Position numbers and translations under genes: made by a program. Of a stretch of 43,392 nt of DNA, positions 17,656-26,801 are shown piece by piece. This DNA is from JANLSO01 sp031362405 (lineage in GTDB: Bacteria > Actinomycetota > Thermoleophilia > Miltoncostaeales > Miltoncostaeaceae). Under the pieces are notes generated by a model. The model worked only from the letters and a program-made list of their open reading frames with translations, was not told where the DNA came from and ran no database searches. The stretch lies in assembly GCA_031362405.1 (NCBI GenBank), contig JANLSO010000064.1:1-43392 (forward strand), written 5' to 3'. Position 1 is the stretch's first letter, and each line of letters starts with the position of its first letter.

Positions 17656-18666
17656 CTACCTTAGTTCTGCGAGCCGCTGAGCCAAGCCGATGGCGTAGTC
17701 GGGCCAGAACGTGCCGGGATCGGGGCCGCCTTCACAGGTGCCGTCTGACTCGCCCGGGCGCTTTACCCACACGAAGGCGTCGACGAGCGGGTCGCCGGTG
17801 TTCGCGGTGGGTGTCGGCCCGAGGGCGCGCCCCGGTGGATTGCACCACGACCCGTCGGCCGCCGGCCCGACCCCGTTTCTGCTGGTGTCGATCACGAACG
17901 GCACACCGCCGAGCGCGGCGGAGATGCGCCTGCCATGACTGATGCTCTCGGTAGTAGCGCGAAAGTTGGCGACGTTGACGGCAAACCCACGGGCACGCGC
18001 GACCCCGGCGCGACTCAGTCGGCGCGCCATCTCGCGTGGTTTCACCCATCCTGCATGCCCCGCGTCGAGGTAGACCGAGGTGCCCGGGTTCGCGGCCAGT
18101 CGCCGCACCGCGCGGGAGATCACCGCCAACCGGCCACGGCGGTCGGCCGGCGGCAGGCACTGGAGCCCGGCCAGCCCGTCGGGCTCGACGATCACCACCG
18201 CCGGTCGAGATCCGATTCCGGAGGCGATCGCGTCAACCCAGGATCGATACGCGGAAAGGCCACCGGCACCCCCCCGCGAATGGCCCCCGCAGTCGCGCCC
18301 GGGGAGGTTGTAGGCCACGAAAACCGGCAGGGCAGCTGCTCGGGCGGCCTCCATGGCGCGCCGCTCGACGGAACGTCGAACGTCGGTCGTGGCGCCGGTG
18401 AGCCACATCGCCTGTGGGTTGGCGGCGATCACATCGAGTGCCCGCGCACCGTCGGGGTCGTCGCCGCGGCGAGCATCGGCCGCACGGGTCGCAGGGGTGT
18501 CGTTCTCGACGTACAGGGGTGCCGCCAGGAAGGGATTCGTACCGCGCTGCGGTGGCGGGGCCCCGGCCGCATTCGCGGCGACGGTAAGCGATGCGAGCAG
18601 CGCCGCGAGGGCGGGACGGCACCTCGGCACACGCCGGTTGGGTCGCTGAGAAAGGAGGGCCACCAC
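17656..18666 (-). CDS. Secreted GH6 glycoside hydrolase (cellulase/CslZ-like)
   Basis: The protein is about 336 residues from GTG 18666 (or GTG 18663) and opens with a signal peptide (ALAALLASLTVAANAAGA). GH6 landmarks run throughout: FVAYNLPGRDCG, VVIVEPDGLAGL with the catalytic acid Asp, VYLDAGHAGW, FAVNVANFRATTE, FVIDTSRNGVGP and FVWVKRPGESDG. The family cleaves beta-1,4-glucan by inversion. Placed directly before a cellulose-synthase-like gene, it probably trims or releases the nascent glycan, as CslZ does in Streptomyces, rather than feeding on cellulose. No carbohydrate-binding module is attached. No strong ribosome site is visible, so the exact start is uncertain. Confidence 0.9.
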   Translation of the reverse strand: MVALLSQRPNRRVPRCRPALAALLASLTVAANAAGAPPPQRGTNPFLAAPLYVENDTPATRAADARRGDDPDGARALDVIAANPQAMWLTGATTDVRRSVERRAMEAARAAALPVFVAYNLPGRDCGGHSRGGAGGLSAYRSWVDAIASGIGSRPAVVIVEPDGLAGLQCLPPADRRGRLAVISRAVRRLAANPGTSVYLDAGHAGWVKPREMARRLSRAGVARARGFAVNVANFRATTESISHGRRISAALGGVPFVIDTSRNGVGPAADGSWCNPPGRALGPTPTANTGDPLVDAFVWVKRPGESDGTCEGGPDPGTFWPDYAIGLAQRLAELR

Positions 18667-18796
18667 CTGACGAGGTCGGCCGTTGCACCCGAAATCTGGA
18701 GAGGCAGGGTCTCTATGGCGATTCAAGTTCGACCCGCTGCGACCCGACATCACCGTAGACATCATCGTCGACGCAACCCGTCGAGCAGGAGCATTT

Positions 18797-19846
18797 GTGG
18801 CCCGACCCTCCGTTCTCATCGCCGTCGCCGTCGCCCTCTCGGCGCTTGTCGCAGGGGCCGCGACGACCGCTCCTGGGGCGACGGCGAACCCGGTGCAGCC
18901 GATGCGGCGTCTGGTCGCGCCCGCGCTGGGCGCGGTGTACTTCGGCGCACATAGCCTCGGCCTCGAGACGCGCGACGGTGAGGTTCTCGCCTGGGGAAAG
19001 AGCCGGGGCCGGACCGTACGCATCGCGCACTGGTATCAGCATTGGCTCACCGGACAGACACGTTTTCGTCCAGACTGGGCCGCCCGCGTCGCCCGTCAGG
19101 GGGCGGTGCCGATGATTACCTGGGAGCCATGGAAGTCGTACGCGGGTAAGAAGCGCCGTGCCAACCAGCCCGCGGTGCGCCTGGCCCGGATCGCCGGCGG
19201 CCACTACGACCGTTACATCCGGTCGTGGGCCCGCGGGGTCGCGGCGTACCGGGGCCCGGTGATGATCCGGCCCATGCACGAGATGAACGGCACCTGGTAC
19301 CCCTGGGGGCTTCGCGTCAACGGGAACACCCCGGCGCTCTACCGCGCGGCGTACCGGCGCGTGCACCGCATCTTCGACCGCCAGGGCGCCCGCAACGTCA
19401 GCTGGATCTGGTCGATCAACAACCTGAATCCGGGTACCGACACCACCGACCTGGTGGCCGCCTACCCCGGCGACGCCTACGTCGATTGGGTGGCCACCAG
19501 CGGCTTCAACTGGGGCGAGGCGTTCACATGGTCTGGCTGGCGCGACGCCGATGCCCTCTTCCGCCCGAGCTTCGACTTTCTGGGCGGTTTCGGTAAGCCG
19601 ATCATGATCTCGGAGATCGGTACCACGGGAATCGGAGGAGACCGCAGCGCGTGGATTCCCGCGACGATCTCCCGCCTGCGCGCTGCCTACCCGAACCTCA
19701 AGGCCCTGGTCTGGTACTCGGCGATCGACGGCTCCCGACTCGACTTCCGCCTGCGGGGGGCCACGCGTCGCAGCCTCGCCCGTGCCTCGGCGCTGAACAC
19801 CTGGGTGGGGACGCCTCGGTTCGCGCCGGTCTCCGGTAGGCGGTAG
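18797..19846 (+). CDS. Secreted GH26 glycoside hydrolase (beta-mannanase/glucanase family)
   Basis: GTG 18797 follows AGGAG by five bases and gives a 349-residue protein with a signal peptide (VLIAVAVALSALVAGAATTA). The TIM barrel shows GAVYFGAHSLG, the acid/base Glu in MIRPMHEMNGTWYPWG, WIWSINNLNPG and the nucleophile Glu in PIMISEIGTTG. GH26 enzymes hydrolyse beta-1,4-mannan or mixed beta-glucan with retention. It is transcribed away from the GH6-synthase pair across a 130-base divergent region and overlaps the copper-oxidase gene by one base, so it is probably part of the same glycan machinery. Confidence 0.9.
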   Translation: MARPSVLIAVAVALSALVAGAATTAPGATANPVQPMRRLVAPALGAVYFGAHSLGLETRDGEVLAWGKSRGRTVRIAHWYQHWLTGQTRFRPDWAARVARQGAVPMITWEPWKSYAGKKRRANQPAVRLARIAGGHYDRYIRSWARGVAAYRGPVMIRPMHEMNGTWYPWGLRVNGNTPALYRAAYRRVHRIFDRQGARNVSWIWSINNLNPGTDTTDLVAAYPGDAYVDWVATSGFNWGEAFTWSGWRDADALFRPSFDFLGGFGKPIMISEIGTTGIGGDRSAWIPATISRLRAAYPNLKALVWYSAIDGSRLDFRLRGATRRSLARASALNTWVGTPRFAPVSGRR

Positions 19847-22143
19847 TGCGCCGGGGCGGTCACCGCCGGCTCGCCGCGATCGCCATCGGCGCGCTTCTGG
19901 CCGCGAGCCTCGCCATCGTGCCGGGCGTGGCGAGCCGGGCGAAGCTCACCGATCTCAGTTGGTTGAACACCCTGGAGGCCGCTGGTCGCCATCCACACCG
20001 TGACACCGCGGCGAACCAGCGCCACTTTCAGACCCAGCTCACGCGATGCCGGCGGGTGAGCTACCGAGATACGCATCGCGCCACGTGTCCGGCGCCCGAC
20101 CCGGATACCCGTCGCCGCCAGGTCACCGTCTCCGCCGCCACCGCCGGCTGGGGACCCCTCCTTTCGATCCCGAGCACGGCGATCCACGCGGTCGTGATGC
20201 CGACCGGCAAGGTGCTGTGGTTCTCGCAACCCAAGGCCTGGACCGATGGCGCGGTACCCCACTACGAGACCGGTGGGCAGGCGTTCGTCTGGGACCCGGC
20301 GACAAATGTGTCGCGGCGGGTCGACCCGCCCACGGTCACCTACCCGGGAGGTGCCAGCGCCCCGGCGAACATCTGGTGTGGTGGTCAGACCGTGCTCCCC
20401 GACGGACGGGTGCTCGTGGTCGGAGGCAACCTCGCATACCCCTCGGGCACGGGTGCGGGCAGCGGCTTCAAGGGCGCGCGGTGGGTGATGACCTTCGACC
20501 CGCGGAGCGAGACCTGGACGCGCCTTGCCGACATGCCCCGCGGCCGGTGGTATCCGACCGTCACGACCCTTGCGAACGGCACGGCCCTGATCGTCGGCGG
20601 CTGGGACGAAACCGGTGGAGTACTCGACCCGGGCAACCCGACCGGGCCGGCGCTGATGCTCAACAACCTCGACGTCGAGGTGTTCACACCGACGCCGACC
20701 GGCGGGTCGACCGTCGTCGTGCGGCAGCTGCCCAATGGCACCGGCGGCGAACCCGACCGGCGCGGTCTGGGCCTCTACCCGCACATGTTCGTTCTGCCGA
20801 GCACGACGACCCTCGGTGCAGGCGGAACAAAGGTCCTGATCGCCGGGCCCCTTCAATACGACAACGGGCTCATCGACACGAGCACCTGGTCGTGGACCGA
20901 TCTTCCGGGCGCGATACGCGGCACCGACCGGTCGTGGGGCACGGCGATCCTCGAGCCCGGTGGCCCCGACGGCTCGACCAAGGTCGTGCTCTACGGCGGG
21001 TCGAACACCTCATCGAGCGCACCGGGAGACCCGGCCAGTGCCCCGCCTCCGCAGGCCTCGGCGGTTGCGCTCGACCTCAACGCCCCCGGCCTTTCGCTGG
21101 GCTGGCAGCCCGACACGTCGCGCCAGCTCGTGACCGGCCGATCGCACTTCAACACGGTGATCCTGCCGAACGACATGCTCTTCAGCTCGGGTGGGGGCTA
21201 CGGACAGCGCTCGGGAAGCCTCTACGCCGAGCCGGTCTACCAGGCCGAGACGTTCACGCCCGGTGACACCCAGTGGCGGGCCGCAGGCGTCGAGTCGGAT
21301 GCGCGCACGTATCACTCTGTCGCGGTGCTCCTGCCCGATGGCAGGGTCGTCTCCGCCGGTGACGACCGCGACGAACACCTACCGGTTGCGGCCCGCACCG
21401 CCCAGGTGTTCACCCCGGCATATGCCGCCGGCCCCGCCCGCCCGGTCGTCACCTTCGCGCCGACGAGCGTGCGCTACGACGCGGGTTTCCGCGTCGCCGT
21501 CGCCGGGACACCGTCGAACGTCGCCTCGGCCGTGCTGATCCGGCCGGGAGCCGTCACGCACGCGGTCGACATGGACCAGCGCTCGATCCGCCTGCGAATG
21601 ACCATCCAGGACGATGGCCTGACATTCATGTCACCCGCCAACGCCAGCCTTGCCCCGCCGGGCTACTACATGCTGTTTGTGCGCACCGCAGACGGAACCC
21701 CATCGGTGGCGTCGTGGGTGCGCCTTGACCCGGCGGCGCCCGACGCCCCGGCCCTACCGGTCGTGCCTCCCGTGCCGCCGATGACACCGGCACCGGTCCC
21801 CGCACCCGACCCGAGCCCCCCCGTCGCGCCGGCGCCGACGGGGGATGAGGGTGCCCCGACACTCACGTTCGGTCGCCTGACGGTTCGCGCGGCAGGCAAC
21901 TGGCGGCGGATCTCGATACGGGTGCGCAGCGACGAACTCGCCCAGATCTCGGTGACCCTGCGTCCGCGCGATGCCCGGCAGGCGGCTCGCACGCATACTT
22001 ACGCGGCCGCACGCGATATCGATCATGCGGTGCGGTTCGCGGTGCCGGCGAACCGATTCCGTCGCGGCGGTGAGATGCTCTTCACCGCGACCGATAGCGC
22101 GGGGTACGGGCGCTCCTACACACGGATCGTCTCACTGCGTTGA
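19846..22143 (+). CDS. Galactose-oxidase-like copper-radical oxidase (GlxA-like, AA5)
   Basis: The 765-residue protein starts at GTG 19846 inside the preceding TAG. Residues 1-31 form a signal peptide or anchor. The Kelch-type beta-propeller carries every residue of the copper-radical site: C178 (NIWCGGQ) and Y236 (GRWYPTV) as the Cys-Tyr crosslink pair, Y489-H490 (ARTYHSVA) and H572 (VTHAVDMDQ) as further ligands. The DUF1929 domain ends near residue 630. A Pro-rich linker (about 632-665) leads to an extra beta domain of about 100 residues. Streptomyces GlxA, encoded beside cslA and cslZ, oxidises a glycan at hyphal tips; the gene neighbours here imply the same job. The C-terminal addition is not in the core family. 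Confidence 0.9.
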   Translation: MRRGGHRRLAAIAIGALLAASLAIVPGVASRAKLTDLSWLNTLEAAGRHPHRDTAANQRHFQTQLTRCRRVSYRDTHRATCPAPDPDTRRRQVTVSAATAGWGPLLSIPSTAIHAVVMPTGKVLWFSQPKAWTDGAVPHYETGGQAFVWDPATNVSRRVDPPTVTYPGGASAPANIWCGGQTVLPDGRVLVVGGNLAYPSGTGAGSGFKGARWVMTFDPRSETWTRLADMPRGRWYPTVTTLANGTALIVGGWDETGGVLDPGNPTGPALMLNNLDVEVFTPTPTGGSTVVVRQLPNGTGGEPDRRGLGLYPHMFVLPSTTTLGAGGTKVLIAGPLQYDNGLIDTSTWSWTDLPGAIRGTDRSWGTAILEPGGPDGSTKVVLYGGSNTSSSAPGDPASAPPPQASAVALDLNAPGLSLGWQPDTSRQLVTGRSHFNTVILPNDMLFSSGGGYGQRSGSLYAEPVYQAETFTPGDTQWRAAGVESDARTYHSVAVLLPDGRVVSAGDDRDEHLPVAARTAQVFTPAYAAGPARPVVTFAPTSVRYDAGFRVAVAGTPSNVASAVLIRPGAVTHAVDMDQRSIRLRMTIQDDGLTFMSPANASLAPPGYYMLFVRTADGTPSVASWVRLDPAAPDAPALPVVPPVPPMTPAPVPAPDPSPPVAPAPTGDEGAPTLTFGRLTVRAAGNWRRISIRVRSDELAQISVTLRPRDARQAARTHTYAAARDIDHAVRFAVPANRFRRGGEMLFTATDSAGYGRSYTRIVSLR

Positions 22144-22189
22144 GGGTGGGGCGCGCGCGGCAACCGGCCGAGGGTGGTATCAACCGCCC

Positions 22190-25132
22190 ATGGCTCTTGG
22201 CCCGCAGTGGCGCGTTCGACGACTCGACTACGACGGCCGCTGCGGGAGCTGCGGCCGTCGCCTGACCGCGGGCGACTGGGCGCACTGGCGACCCGGCGAC
22301 GAAGGACGACCCGGAGCCCTCACCTGCCGTCGCTGCGAGCCACTCGATTCCGAGCGCGACGGCACCGCCGACGGCAGGACCCTCTGGCAGCGCCTGGTCG
22401 ACTACTACACCGAGTGCCTACTGCACGAGGCGCGCGTCGGGCCGGTGTCGTACGACGATCCGAACGCGTGGAGCGTCATCACGACCGACGAGGAGACCCT
22501 GCTCCTGAAGGGCCGCCGCCTCGTGCTCGACACGCCCCTGGCCGCGCTTTTCGCCAGGGCCCGCGCCAACGAGGACGAGGTGTACTACGGCTGGCCCACG
22601 GCCATCGTCAGGGACCGCCGCGGTGAGGCGTCTCTGGCACCCCTTTTCATGATCCGGCTTGCGCGCCCACGCGGTGAGCTGCCCGAAGTCGACGCGGCCG
22701 ACCCCCGCCCCCAGCTCAACCTGGGGTTGCTCGACGAGCGATTCTTGGGCGACACCCACCCGGCGGAGATCCTCGAACTCGTCGATACCTCCGAGCTGGC
22801 GAGCTGCGACGCAGCAGAGCTCGTCGAACGGGCCACCGACCTGGCCAGCCTGCTCGGGCTGAACGCGTTCGGTCTCGACCCCGAGCGACTCTCGGCCGAG
22901 CCGCTCACGAGCCGGGCTGGCCTGCACAACACGGCGATCGCGATCCGCGGGCGAGCAACCGCGACGATCGCGCTGTTGGGCGACCTCGACGCGCTGGGCC
23001 GCGCGACGGATTGGGAGCGGACCGCCGCCCGCCACCTCCTCGCCGACGCACCCGAGCCACACCGTGCGTATGCCGACCTCGCGACCCTCGCCAACCCCCT
23101 GAACGCGGCGCAGGAAGTCGCCTGCGACCTGGTCGCGAGCGGGTCGCCGCTGGTGGTGGTGACGGGGCCTCCCGGCACCGGCAAGACGGAAGTAGTCGGT
23201 GCCATCGCCCTCGGGGCCTGGGCGCGCGGCGAGACGGTGCTGGTGGCGACGACAAATAACGAGCCCGTCGACGAGGCGGTCAGAAAGGTCGCGGGCATCC
23301 ACGATGCCCTTCTGCTGCGTGCGGGCAACCGGAACCGTCTGACGGATCTCGCCGATACGCTCGGTGGGCTGCTTTGGGACGAGCCGCCGGCGACTGCAGA
23401 CCACCCCGATGGCCGCGCGCTGACGGCGGCCCACGCCGCACGGCGGCAGATCCACCGCGAGCTTGCTCAGCGTGCGGCCCTCGAGCAGACCCTTGCGGAG
23501 CTCACTCCGCGTGTCAGCGAGCTTCGCGCGCGGGTGTGGCGAAGTGACCCGCCGCCCACCGTCGATCGGAGGCTCACGCGAGCCCTGCGACAGGCGGCCG
23601 ATGCGCGAATCCTCAGCGCCGCGCGCCGCCGTCGAGCACTCACGCAGCTCGCCAGCTCGCCACCGCCCGGGGTCGGGCTGGCGCTGGTCGCCGACTGGGC
23701 CGCGGCCGAGGTCGAGCACCAGGAACTGATCGTTCGACTCCGCGCCCTGCCCTCACGTGAAACCGACGCCGAGCGTCTGCGTGCGACGGGTGATGCCTGG
23801 ACCGCCGCCAGCCGCGACCGCGCCGCCGGCCTCGCGCGCCGCGCGCTGGCCGAGGGCCGTGACGCGCTGGAGCTGCTTCGCGACACTCTGGCGAACCCGC
23901 AGACGTCGCGCAGTGCGCGACACGCCGCCGTGCAGGGGGCCATGTCGTATGCGCGCGGGTGGGCCTGCACGGCGTTGTCGATGGCCCCGAGCTTCCCGCT
24001 GGAGGCCGGGCTCTTCGACGTGGCGATCATCGACGAGGCCAGCCAAACAAACCTCGCCCATGCCCTTCCCATCGCGTACCGCGCCAAGCGGCTGGTCGTC
24101 GTCGGCGACCCGCAGCAGCTGCGCCCCGTCGTGACGCTCGGTGAGCAGGCACATGACGCCGCCGCGCGCCGCGCCGGGCTCGACACCGCCATGCTCGTGA
24201 CGCGGCGGCTGTCGTACCGTGGCGACTCGGCGTATTCGGCGATGCGTGGTCGAACCGCCACGCCACCGGTGCTCTTGGAAGAGCACTTTCGCTGCCATCC
24301 GCACATCGCCCGGTTCATCGACGAGCAGTTCTACGACGGGCGCCTCGTGGTGCTGACCGACACGAGCGGCTGGGAGGGAATGCTCCAGGGCATCGAATGG
24401 GTCGACGTGGTCGGTGGTGCGGAACGCATCAGCGGAGGAAGCTGGGTCAACGCGCGGGAGGTCGAGCGCGCGGTCGCCCTGTGCACCGACCTGGCGGGAG
24501 AACTCGGGGTGGTCACACCCTTCCGAGGCCAGGCGGTGCGGTATCGGACGGTCTTGCGCGCCCGACCCGAGAGCCGGGGCGTGACGGCCGCCACCGCCCA
24601 TGCGTTTCAGGGTGGCCAGCGCGAGACGATGATCCTCAGCCCGGTCGCCGCCCAGGGTCTCGCGCGGGGGTCGGCGGGCTGGATTCACGGCAACCCACAT
24701 CTGCTCAATGTGGCGGTCAGCCGCGCCCGACGGCTGCTGGTGGTCGTGGGCGACCACGCTGCCGGAGCCGCCCACGGCATCGACGTACTCACCGCGCTGG
24801 CGGTCGCGGCACGCGAACCCGAAAGCTCGCCCATGACGCCGTTGCCCGACGGGCTGGCCGCGGCGCTCGACCACCCACCTGTTTCCGCGCAGATCGGCGG
24901 GTACGCCGTCCGCTGGGCGTGGCCCGCATCGCGGCGTGGCGGGGTGTGCCTCGAGATCGACGCTGCCGCGCTCGACCCGGATGGGCGCCACCGACGGCAG
25001 GCGCTCGTGCGCGACGCGGTGATCGAACGCCTCGGTTGGCGCGTCGTCCGCGTCGCACAATGGGAGGTCGACGCGGCACCAGACCGCGTCGCCTCACGGC
25101 TTGGCGAACTCGGAATCCCTCGGCATCGGTAA
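22190..25132 (+). CDS. SF1 (Upf1/DNA2-type) helicase with zinc ribbon and nuclease-like C-terminus
   Basis: ATG 22190 gives 980 residues. CGSCGRR (about 18-24) and CRRC (about 47-50) form an N-terminal zinc ribbon. Walker A is GPPGTGKT (326-333). Walker B is IIDEASQ with D615-E616. Further motifs are VVGDPQQLRPV, LLEEHFRCHPHI, GVVTPFRGQA, THAFQGGQRE-like AHAFQGGQRET and VAVSRARRLLVVVGD. A coiled, Arg/Ala-rich insertion lies between Walker A and B (about 375-590). The last 75 residues (CLEIDAAALDPDGR, VRDAVIERLGWRVVRV) resemble the Vsr/DUF559-like nuclease tail seen on some helicases, but the usual catalytic lysine is not evident. Roles in RNA/DNA repair or phage defence are both possible. It is 47 bases ahead of glnK. 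Confidence 0.85.
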   Translation: MALGPQWRVRRLDYDGRCGSCGRRLTAGDWAHWRPGDEGRPGALTCRRCEPLDSERDGTADGRTLWQRLVDYYTECLLHEARVGPVSYDDPNAWSVITTDEETLLLKGRRLVLDTPLAALFARARANEDEVYYGWPTAIVRDRRGEASLAPLFMIRLARPRGELPEVDAADPRPQLNLGLLDERFLGDTHPAEILELVDTSELASCDAAELVERATDLASLLGLNAFGLDPERLSAEPLTSRAGLHNTAIAIRGRATATIALLGDLDALGRATDWERTAARHLLADAPEPHRAYADLATLANPLNAAQEVACDLVASGSPLVVVTGPPGTGKTEVVGAIALGAWARGETVLVATTNNEPVDEAVRKVAGIHDALLLRAGNRNRLTDLADTLGGLLWDEPPATADHPDGRALTAAHAARRQIHRELAQRAALEQTLAELTPRVSELRARVWRSDPPPTVDRRLTRALRQAADARILSAARRRRALTQLASSPPPGVGLALVADWAAAEVEHQELIVRLRALPSRETDAERLRATGDAWTAASRDRAAGLARRALAEGRDALELLRDTLANPQTSRSARHAAVQGAMSYARGWACTALSMAPSFPLEAGLFDVAIIDEASQTNLAHALPIAYRAKRLVVVGDPQQLRPVVTLGEQAHDAAARRAGLDTAMLVTRRLSYRGDSAYSAMRGRTATPPVLLEEHFRCHPHIARFIDEQFYDGRLVVLTDTSGWEGMLQGIEWVDVVGGAERISGGSWVNAREVERAVALCTDLAGELGVVTPFRGQAVRYRTVLRARPESRGVTAATAHAFQGGQRETMILSPVAAQGLARGSAGWIHGNPHLLNVAVSRARRLLVVVGDHAAGAAHGIDVLTALAVAAREPESSPMTPLPDGLAAALDHPPVSAQIGGYAVRWAWPASRRGGVCLEIDAAALDPDGRHRRQALVRDAVIERLGWRVVRVAQWEVDAAPDRVASRLGELGIPRHR

Positions 25133-25178
25133 TCTCGCGCGCGGCGCGCAACCGACCTCGACGCGTCAGGGGGAAACG

Positions 25179-25532
25179 ATGAAACTGGTGATCGGGATCG
25201 TCCGCCCCGAACGGGCGAACAACGTGCTGGAAGCGCTCTACCGCGCCGACATACGCGGCTACTCGATGAGCCGCGTGCAGGGACACGGGGGCGAACTCGA
25301 CCGGGTCGAGACCTACCGGGGAACAACGGTGAAGATGGGCCTGTCGGAGAAGGTGCGATTCGAGATCGCCGTCTCCGAGGACTTCCTGAAGCCCACGATC
25401 GACGCTCTGTGTGAGGGCGGACGCACCGGGGAGGTCGGCGACGGAAAGATCTTCGTCCTCGACCTTCAGCAGGCCGTCCGTATCCGTACCGGCGAAACCG
25501 ACTCGGGTGCCGTGACACCGGTGGCCTCATGA
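25179..25532 (+). CDS. glnK: P-II nitrogen regulatory protein with altered T-loop
   Basis: ATG 25179 follows GGGGGAAACG and gives 117 residues. P-II proteins sense ATP/ADP and 2-oxoglutarate and plug AmtB. Numbering matches canonical GlnB exactly. The nucleotide residues G37, T83, G87, G89, K90, R101 and R103 are kept, as are Y46 and K58. However, residue 51, the tyrosine that is uridylylated or adenylylated elsewhere, is valine, and Q39, which helps hold Mg-ATP and 2-oxoglutarate, is glutamate. Covalent modification at Tyr51 is therefore impossible. The amtB gene overlaps by four bases, so this is the AmtB-linked GlnK. The tail is about five residues longer than usual. Confidence 0.92.
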   Translation: MKLVIGIVRPERANNVLEALYRADIRGYSMSRVQGHGGELDRVETYRGTTVKMGLSEKVRFEIAVSEDFLKPTIDALCEGGRTGEVGDGKIFVLDLQQAVRIRTGETDSGAVTPVAS

Positions 25533-26797
25533 TCAACACCGGCGACACCGCGTGGATGCTCATGGCAACGGCACTGGTGCTGATGATGACCCCGGCCCTC
25601 GGGCTCTTCTACGCCGGTTTCGTCCGGTCGAAGAACACGCTGAACACGTTCATGATGTCGGTCTCGGCGCTGGCGGTCGCCACCGTCACGTGGGCGGCGG
25701 TCGGCTATTCGATCGCGTTCGACGGCACCGGCTCGCTGACCGGCGGGTTCGGGCACGCCTTTCTCAACGGTGTCGGGTTCGATCCGCGTGAGGGCACGAC
25801 GATCCCGCACCTGGTGTTCTTCGCGTTCCAAGCCTCGTTTTGCATCATCACCACCGCCCTCGTGTCGGGTGCCGTCGTCGAGCGGATGAGCTTCGGCGCC
25901 CACCTCGTGTTCTCGGCGCTGTGGTCGGTGGTTGTCTACGCCGTGCTCGCCCATTGGGCGTTCGGAGGCGGCTGGCTCCAGGCCAATGGCACCCTCGACT
26001 TCGCCGGCGGTGTTCCCGTTGAGATGGCCTCCGGCTTTGGCGCCCTGGCCGCGGCACTGGTGGTCGGTGCGCGTAAGGACTACGGCCGCCAGGCACTGCT
26101 TCCCCACAACGCGGTCTATGTGCTGCTCGGCGCCGGTCTTCTGTGGTTCGGCTGGTTCGGCTTCAACGGCGGCAGTGGCTTCTCCACGGGGAATGGATCG
26201 GTGCTGGCTTTCGTGAACACGCTTCTGTGCCCCGCGTGCACGCTGTTGACCTGGTTCGTGCTCGACCTCCTGCGTGATCGCAAGGTGACCGCCATCGGCG
26301 CGGCCACGGCGATCATCGTCGGCTGCGTGGGGATCACCCCCGCGGGCGGGTTCATCAGCCCCGGTTGGGCGATGGCCCTCGGGGTGATCGTCGCGCTGCC
26401 CAGCTACGGGGTGATCATGTGGCGCACCCGCACGCGCGTTGACGAGACCCTCGATGTGCTCGCGGCCCATGGAATCGGCGGGTTCGTCGGGATCCTGTTT
26501 ATCGGGTTGGTGGCGCAGAAATCGTGGAACGGCGTCGCCGATGGCCTGTTCTACGGCAACCCGGGCCAGCTCCTCGACCAGGCCACCGCCGCGGTCGCCG
26601 CCCCGGTCTACGCGTTCGCGGCCACCTATGTGCTGCTGCGCCTCGTGGCGCTCGTCATGCCCCTGCGGGCCACCGAGCACGAGGAGGCCATCGGTATGGA
26701 CGTCGTGTTCCACGGCGAGGAGGCCTACGCCACCGGTGAGGGCGCGATCCTCATCTCCGAGCAGATTCTCGTCAGGGAGACCCCGGTTCGCTCGTAG
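25529..26797 (+). CDS. amtB: Ammonium transporter with Glu in place of the first twin-histidine
   Basis: ATG 25529 overlaps the glnK stop. The 422-residue protein has about eleven membrane helices and the Amt signatures FYAGFVRSKNTLNT, FFAFQASFCIITTAL and LLWFGWFGFNGGSG. The pore Asp is D157 (LDFAGGV). The second conserved histidine is H314 (LAAHGIGGFVG). The first twin histidine is replaced by E165 (GGVPVEMASG), as in yeast Mep1/Mep3. The C-terminal tail (EEAIGMDVVFHGEEAY) is the part that contacts GlnK. It should bring ammonium into the cell; a GC-rich hairpin follows five bases after the stop. Confidence 0.95.
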   Translation: MINTGDTAWMLMATALVLMMTPALGLFYAGFVRSKNTLNTFMMSVSALAVATVTWAAVGYSIAFDGTGSLTGGFGHAFLNGVGFDPREGTTIPHLVFFAFQASFCIITTALVSGAVVERMSFGAHLVFSALWSVVVYAVLAHWAFGGGWLQANGTLDFAGGVPVEMASGFGALAAALVVGARKDYGRQALLPHNAVYVLLGAGLLWFGWFGFNGGSGFSTGNGSVLAFVNTLLCPACTLLTWFVLDLLRDRKVTAIGAATAIIVGCVGITPAGGFISPGWAMALGVIVALPSYGVIMWRTRTRVDETLDVLAAHGIGGFVGILFIGLVAQKSWNGVADGLFYGNPGQLLDQATAAVAAPVYAFAATYVLLRLVALVMPLRATEHEEAIGMDVVFHGEEAYATGEGAILISEQILVRETPVRS

Positions 26798-26801
26798 GAC
26801 G

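Noticed and set aside
22418..23719. A long minus-strand frame opposite the helicase
   Set aside because: The helicase frame carries all family motifs; the opposite frame has none.
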